Source of the DNA: Holothuria scabra
Taxonomy: Eukaryota > Echinodermata > Holothuroidea > Aspidochirotida > Holothuriidae
Length of the DNA: 64,000 nucleotides
NCBI GenBank assembly: GCA_037179385.1
Contig: CM074187.1
Span: 2,170,001-2,234,000, forward strand
Direction: 5' to 3'
In this document: in pieces, positions 60,593 to 64,000 of the stretch
Layout of the letters: every line of letters begins with the position of its first letter
Numbering within the stretch: the first letter of the stretch is position 1
The notes under the pieces: model-generated
The model's database searches: none
Told to the model about the DNA's origin: nothing
Seen by the model: the letters and a program-made list of their open reading frames with translations, nothing else
Program-made: the position numbers and the translations under genes

Positions 60593-61298
60593 TTAAGTAA
60601 GTGGGTATCCTTGCAACTGATGCCCTCAAACTCAGAAAGCCAAATTATTTGTCGGTCAGGTAGGTGCATCAAATGGTCTGAGGACCGTGAGGTTGGTCAC
60701 GTTTTGTCCTTCAGTGGACGCAATAGCTTCCTCGGGAAGCAGTGAAAGTTTTGTTTTTCACCAAACGGCATTTTGCCAGAGGGTCAAGAGAACTTTAGAA
60801 AAAGTCCACTCCACTTCATGCATTGCAGGTCTGCCTCACATGACATTGCATGACATAAATGGATAAGTTTTATGGGATATCTTCTATTCTACTAGTTTCA
60901 TATAATGGAAAAGGGGTATTGGAGGAATTCACTGCTGATGTGCTATCTTTCCATGATGGAAGCTGGACAATTCCATCCCCTTTTTGGCTTACTGACGAAT
61001 CGCAAATTGGCATAGAAACGAATATGAAAATTTGGCAATTTTGGCGTAGTGACTAATGCATTTTTGCAGCAATCTGTTCACCTCAGCCTTAAAAATTGCA
61101 ACAACTTTGTAAAATATACTATTTTCAACAATTCCAAACATGAAAACGATGATTACGGCGAAAATTCTCCAAATAAGACAACATTCGTCACTATGTGAAA
61201 TACAAGATCCACAGATTCATGAAATTCTTGATTTTGCAGTTTGTCAGTTTGCCAGAAAGGGGACAAATTCACGGAAGAGGAAGCAGTTTCATACTTGA
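60593..61298 (+). pseudogene. Frameshifted coding-like tract, unknown protein
   Basis: Successive overlapping open segments in different frames look like protein. 60593-60745: RCIKWSEDREVGHVLSFSGR. 60741-60866: SFVFHQTAFCQRVKRTLEKV. 60859-61056: GKGVLEEFTADVLSFHDGSW, FWLTDESQIGIETN. 61095-61298: AKILQIRQHSSLCEIQDPQI, HEILDFAVCQFARKGTNSRK. Each reaches a stop as the next frame opens. This fits a decayed gene or transposon ORF with several frameshifts, or exons without clear splice sites. No family is recognised. A further Leu-rich frame at 60386-60529 may belong to it. Confidence 0.33.
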
Positions 61299-61435
61299 TA
61301 TTAGATCTATTTCAGATGTGCTAGCTGTTAATGAAGAAATCTGTTGATAATGAGTTGCATGATGCATCCATGTCAATCTAGCTTTCCTGCCATCAGTTTC
61401 ATTCTCAAATTAAATTGCATACCTGCTGTGTTTAA

Positions 61436-61564
61436 TTGAATCACACAACTGGTGAAAAAAAAACTGAAAGCAGTTCATGTAATATTTCTCATGCATCATT
61501 AACTTTGCAGAATGATTTAATTGAAGTGAAAAGCAAATTAAGAGACAACGTGAAGAGAGATTTT
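61436..61564 (+). CDS. Weak coding-like fragment
   Basis: Open frame containing HASLTLQNDLIEVKSKLRDN then basic residues, before it runs into hydrophobic AT-rich sequence. It could be a piece of the tract just upstream. No splice site or motif supports it independently. Confidence 0.15.
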
Positions 61565-62455
61565 TTTGTGTTTTTCATGATATACAATTTTTTAGGCACC
61601 AGCAGAGGATACAGTGAATCCTTACTTACTCAATTTTTTTTTATCTGTCGTGCTCATAATTATCACAGCTCATCAATACTTTGCATTATCTTTGCAAAAA
61701 GTTTCAAGTTTTTTATGAACACTTTTAAAAGGTAGCTGCACATCTACTAAATAGAAACAGCTTTTTTTCCTCATAAACCAAACATGTTGCTGTCAATTTA
61801 TCTCGCAGTCTGTCATTCGTTAAAAGGTTCTTGTAACGTCTAATATTAACCTGTTGCTGTGTTTCTATGTTATTGCTGTTTGCCCAACCCTAACTGTACA
61901 TGTTTCTGTCTCTAAACCCTTGTGGTGTACCTTTTCTCAATTTCATGAAACTCTTATCCTCTAGATGCCTTTGAAGTATACTCCATCATACAGAGTGTCG
62001 GTTTTCTTATGCAAAGAGATCGTTAAAAATTTCCTGTGGAGAACTGTGTGCTTCCAATATCTTGTGGAGAAAACTGACATACCAAGAGCACCTTAGTAAA
62101 TTCAAAAGCATTTTAGACAGCTTTTAGGGAAGTCAAAAGTGCCTCTCACATTCTAAAAAAAAAGCAAAAATGGAATTAATCATTAAACTGAGTGGGAGTT
62201 AAATTTACATGAGGAGAAGACTAGGAGAGTTTGTTCAGTAACAGTGAGTCTGTACTTTGGATGTAATATCCATTCACATCATTGCATAATCATAAATGAT
62301 CAAAACTTTCTTCAAGTGTTTTTACTTTCATACATTTCATCTTTTATTTTTCGTCAATGATCATAATAGGTATGGTTTGAATTACACCTCTTCAAAATGT
62401 TTTATATTTAATCGTGCATTTTTAAAATTTCACTTGATAATTTGTCTTTCTTATA

Positions 62456-62628
62456 GAATTCACCTGAAGGTACACCGGTGTGAAGGAAGATGGGCGCATG
62501 CACTAGAGCTATATGAAGAAGTATGTTGGCCTCTGTGTAATAAGACTCAAGCCTTGGCTGGGAAGAGGATCAAACAGAGTGCTTGCTTTGGCCCAGAATT
62601 CTGGAGAGGAAGGAAGGAAGGAAGGTAA
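62456..62628 (+). CDS. Weak candidate exon
   Basis: After TTTCTTATAG the frame reads RIHLKVHRCEGRWAHALELY then EEVCWPLC and ends at TAA 62628 after a (GGAA)n run. GRWAHALELYEEV resembles a helical-repeat helix, but there is only one. Two other frames are also open here, so the reading frame is uncertain. Could equally be untranslated or non-coding exon sequence. Confidence 0.2.
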
Positions 62629-63688
62629 AAAGCAAACCTTTATACTGCAAGTCAGGTTGTACTTTGAAAAGACAAAACTGGAGAAGATCTGTTCAAACCT
62701 GGAAGAAAGGTTCCACAGTTATTGAGACTGCATACCAGGAACTGAAGAAGCCAGCACTGTGCAGACAGTATCATAAAACCACAGCACTTTAAATTCATGA
62801 TGTTGTCAAGGAACAAATGCCATGGGAGGCATTTGAAATGATGGAAGGGAATACTAGGAACAAATTAAAGTGTGCTATTGACTCTGCTTCTTTATCGTCA
62901 GCTGTAGCTCTGTGATGAAAGGAGAATATTTACCGAGAGCTTAAATCGGTAATGTAGAGATATTACATGTGGTGTGAATACATTGTCCTGTAAGAGATGA
63001 TAGTTTGCAATAGACTTTCGAGGGAAACGATTGCTCTGAAAATAAACATGAATTTAAAACATACATGTACACCTTGCCCTCGTTACTGTTATTTCACATT
63101 GCACTGTATATTGTTTTCAAGTTTTTTCCTCCTTCCCTCAGACAAGGTGAAGTACTCACTAAAATATTAATTGTCAGCATTTTTAAAGACCCTCCACCCA
63201 ATCACAGTAGCTTGGTGAATTACCTTTTATGGTTTCAAACATATGAATCACATCCGATGTGTGTCTGCTTTAATGCTGGTGTCGCTTGCTAGAGACAAGA
63301 GTTTCAATAATGAGTAGTCTGCCAAGTCTGTTTTGATAAAGGGTATCCTCTTACCAAACACAGATGTCATTTAGACCTGAAAGAAAGCTGACATTATGTC
63401 TTAGTGCAAGTGTGAGGAGACATATATAGGGAAAGATTGATATGGAATGAACTATTGCACGGCAAGGGAGGATAGCTTTTCAGTGTAGAACAAGATAAAC
63501 TTAGAGCATAGACATAAAGGCATAAATAAGTCCAAGTTCTTGGCTACAAAAATCCATTGTTGGAGTGATACTGAAAGCAATGAAGATCACACGTGAAAAT
63601 GTCAAGATGGGATTTTGATGCCGGAGACTGGTACCATAGAGAGGGGATAGGGGCACTCACTTTCTATGATGAGGATAGGACTATTTAC

Positions 63689-63802
63689 TTTGCTGTCTGC
63701 AGTAAATTTACCCAGCAATCTCTGGAAATTTTCATTTATTTTACTTGGCAGGTGCCCAAAGTTTGACAGTTGTTTTCTGCCATGTTCTTGAGTTCTGCTC
63801 AT
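63689..63802 (-). CDS. Candidate initial exon, unknown
   Basis: Minus-strand ATG in AAGATGAGC context opens MSRTQEHGRKQLSNFGHLPS, then KINENFQRLLGKFTADSK, followed by AAA|GTAAAT, a moderate donor. The peptide is amphipathic and protein-like. Downstream exons would lie toward lower coordinates and were not found. Confidence 0.22.
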
Positions 63803-63944
63803 CTTATTGAGCTAATAAAATGGGAATCCTGTGGTCAGTTCATAATTTTGTGTGTAAAACTTTGGTACTCAAAGTGGCTACAAATAATGTTTACCAGACA
63901 AGTTTTCTCAGTATTTGTTGAGTATGAATTTGCCACATAGAACA

Positions 63945-64000
63945 GTGGCGCAAATCCGGGGGGGGGGGGGGGCAAGGGGGGCCTTAGCCCCCTCAAGTGA
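63945..64000 (+). mobile_element. MITE start truncated by the window edge
   Basis: CAGTGGCGCAAATCCGGG then a G-run and GGCAAGGGGGGCCTTAGCCC; the CAGTGGCG terminus matches hAT-like miniature elements elsewhere in the window. The right end is outside. Confidence 0.5.

Overview
This is a eukaryotic, AT-rich, intron-bearing window crowded with short DNA-transposon remnants. There are no operons, ribosome binding sites, rRNA or convincing tRNA genes. Two things suggest a marine invertebrate deuterostome, probably an echinoderm (sea cucumber or sea urchin type), though this is inference and no taxon is proven. One is the repeat style: foldback-like elements with tandem-repeat arms, TTAA-flanked and 8-bp-TSD miniature elements, CCCGCAT hairpin repeats, CCTACTTTT repeats. 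The other is the compact-exon, long-intron gene structure.

Protein-coding content is low. The best gene is the 3' part of a single-pass membrane protein on the + strand. Five exons (43723-43989, 44334-44457, 44634-44713, a 28-nt exon 46903-46930, and the terminal exon 52852-53128) join with compatible splice phases into a 257-residue partial protein: a Ser/Thr-rich extracellular stalk, one membrane helix and a polar tail. Its 5' exons are not identified. A second good candidate is a cysteine-rich terminal exon at 34311-34561 with a polyadenylation signal just after the stop. Weaker candidates are minus-strand exons at 12003-12118, 12341-12400 and 63689-63802, a minus-strand ORF at 38637-38828, and a frameshifted coding-like tract at 60593-61298.

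Layout. 1-19.7 kb: no confident gene; dispersed MITE-like families, a well-preserved hAT-type element (11134-11556) and a 21-bp minisatellite (13.17-13.58 kb). 19.76-28.19 kb: one 8.4-kb element with roughly 0.5-kb inverted ends made of AT-rich hairpin tandem repeats, flanked by a perfect 6-bp duplication and loaded with nested insertions. 29-42 kb: paired MITE families, a 2-kb hAT-like element whose arms are GACTCGAGTC arrays, a piggyBac-like TTAA element and the Cys-rich exon. 42.1-43.6 kb: a tandem array of about 148-bp units carrying nuclear-receptor-type direct repeats just upstream of the membrane-protein exons. 43.7-53.9 kb: that gene, with repeats in its introns. 54-64 kb: mostly intergenic, with repeat copies and a decayed coding-like tract.

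All calls come from reading the sequence by eye. Repeat families are defined only by copies found inside this window.
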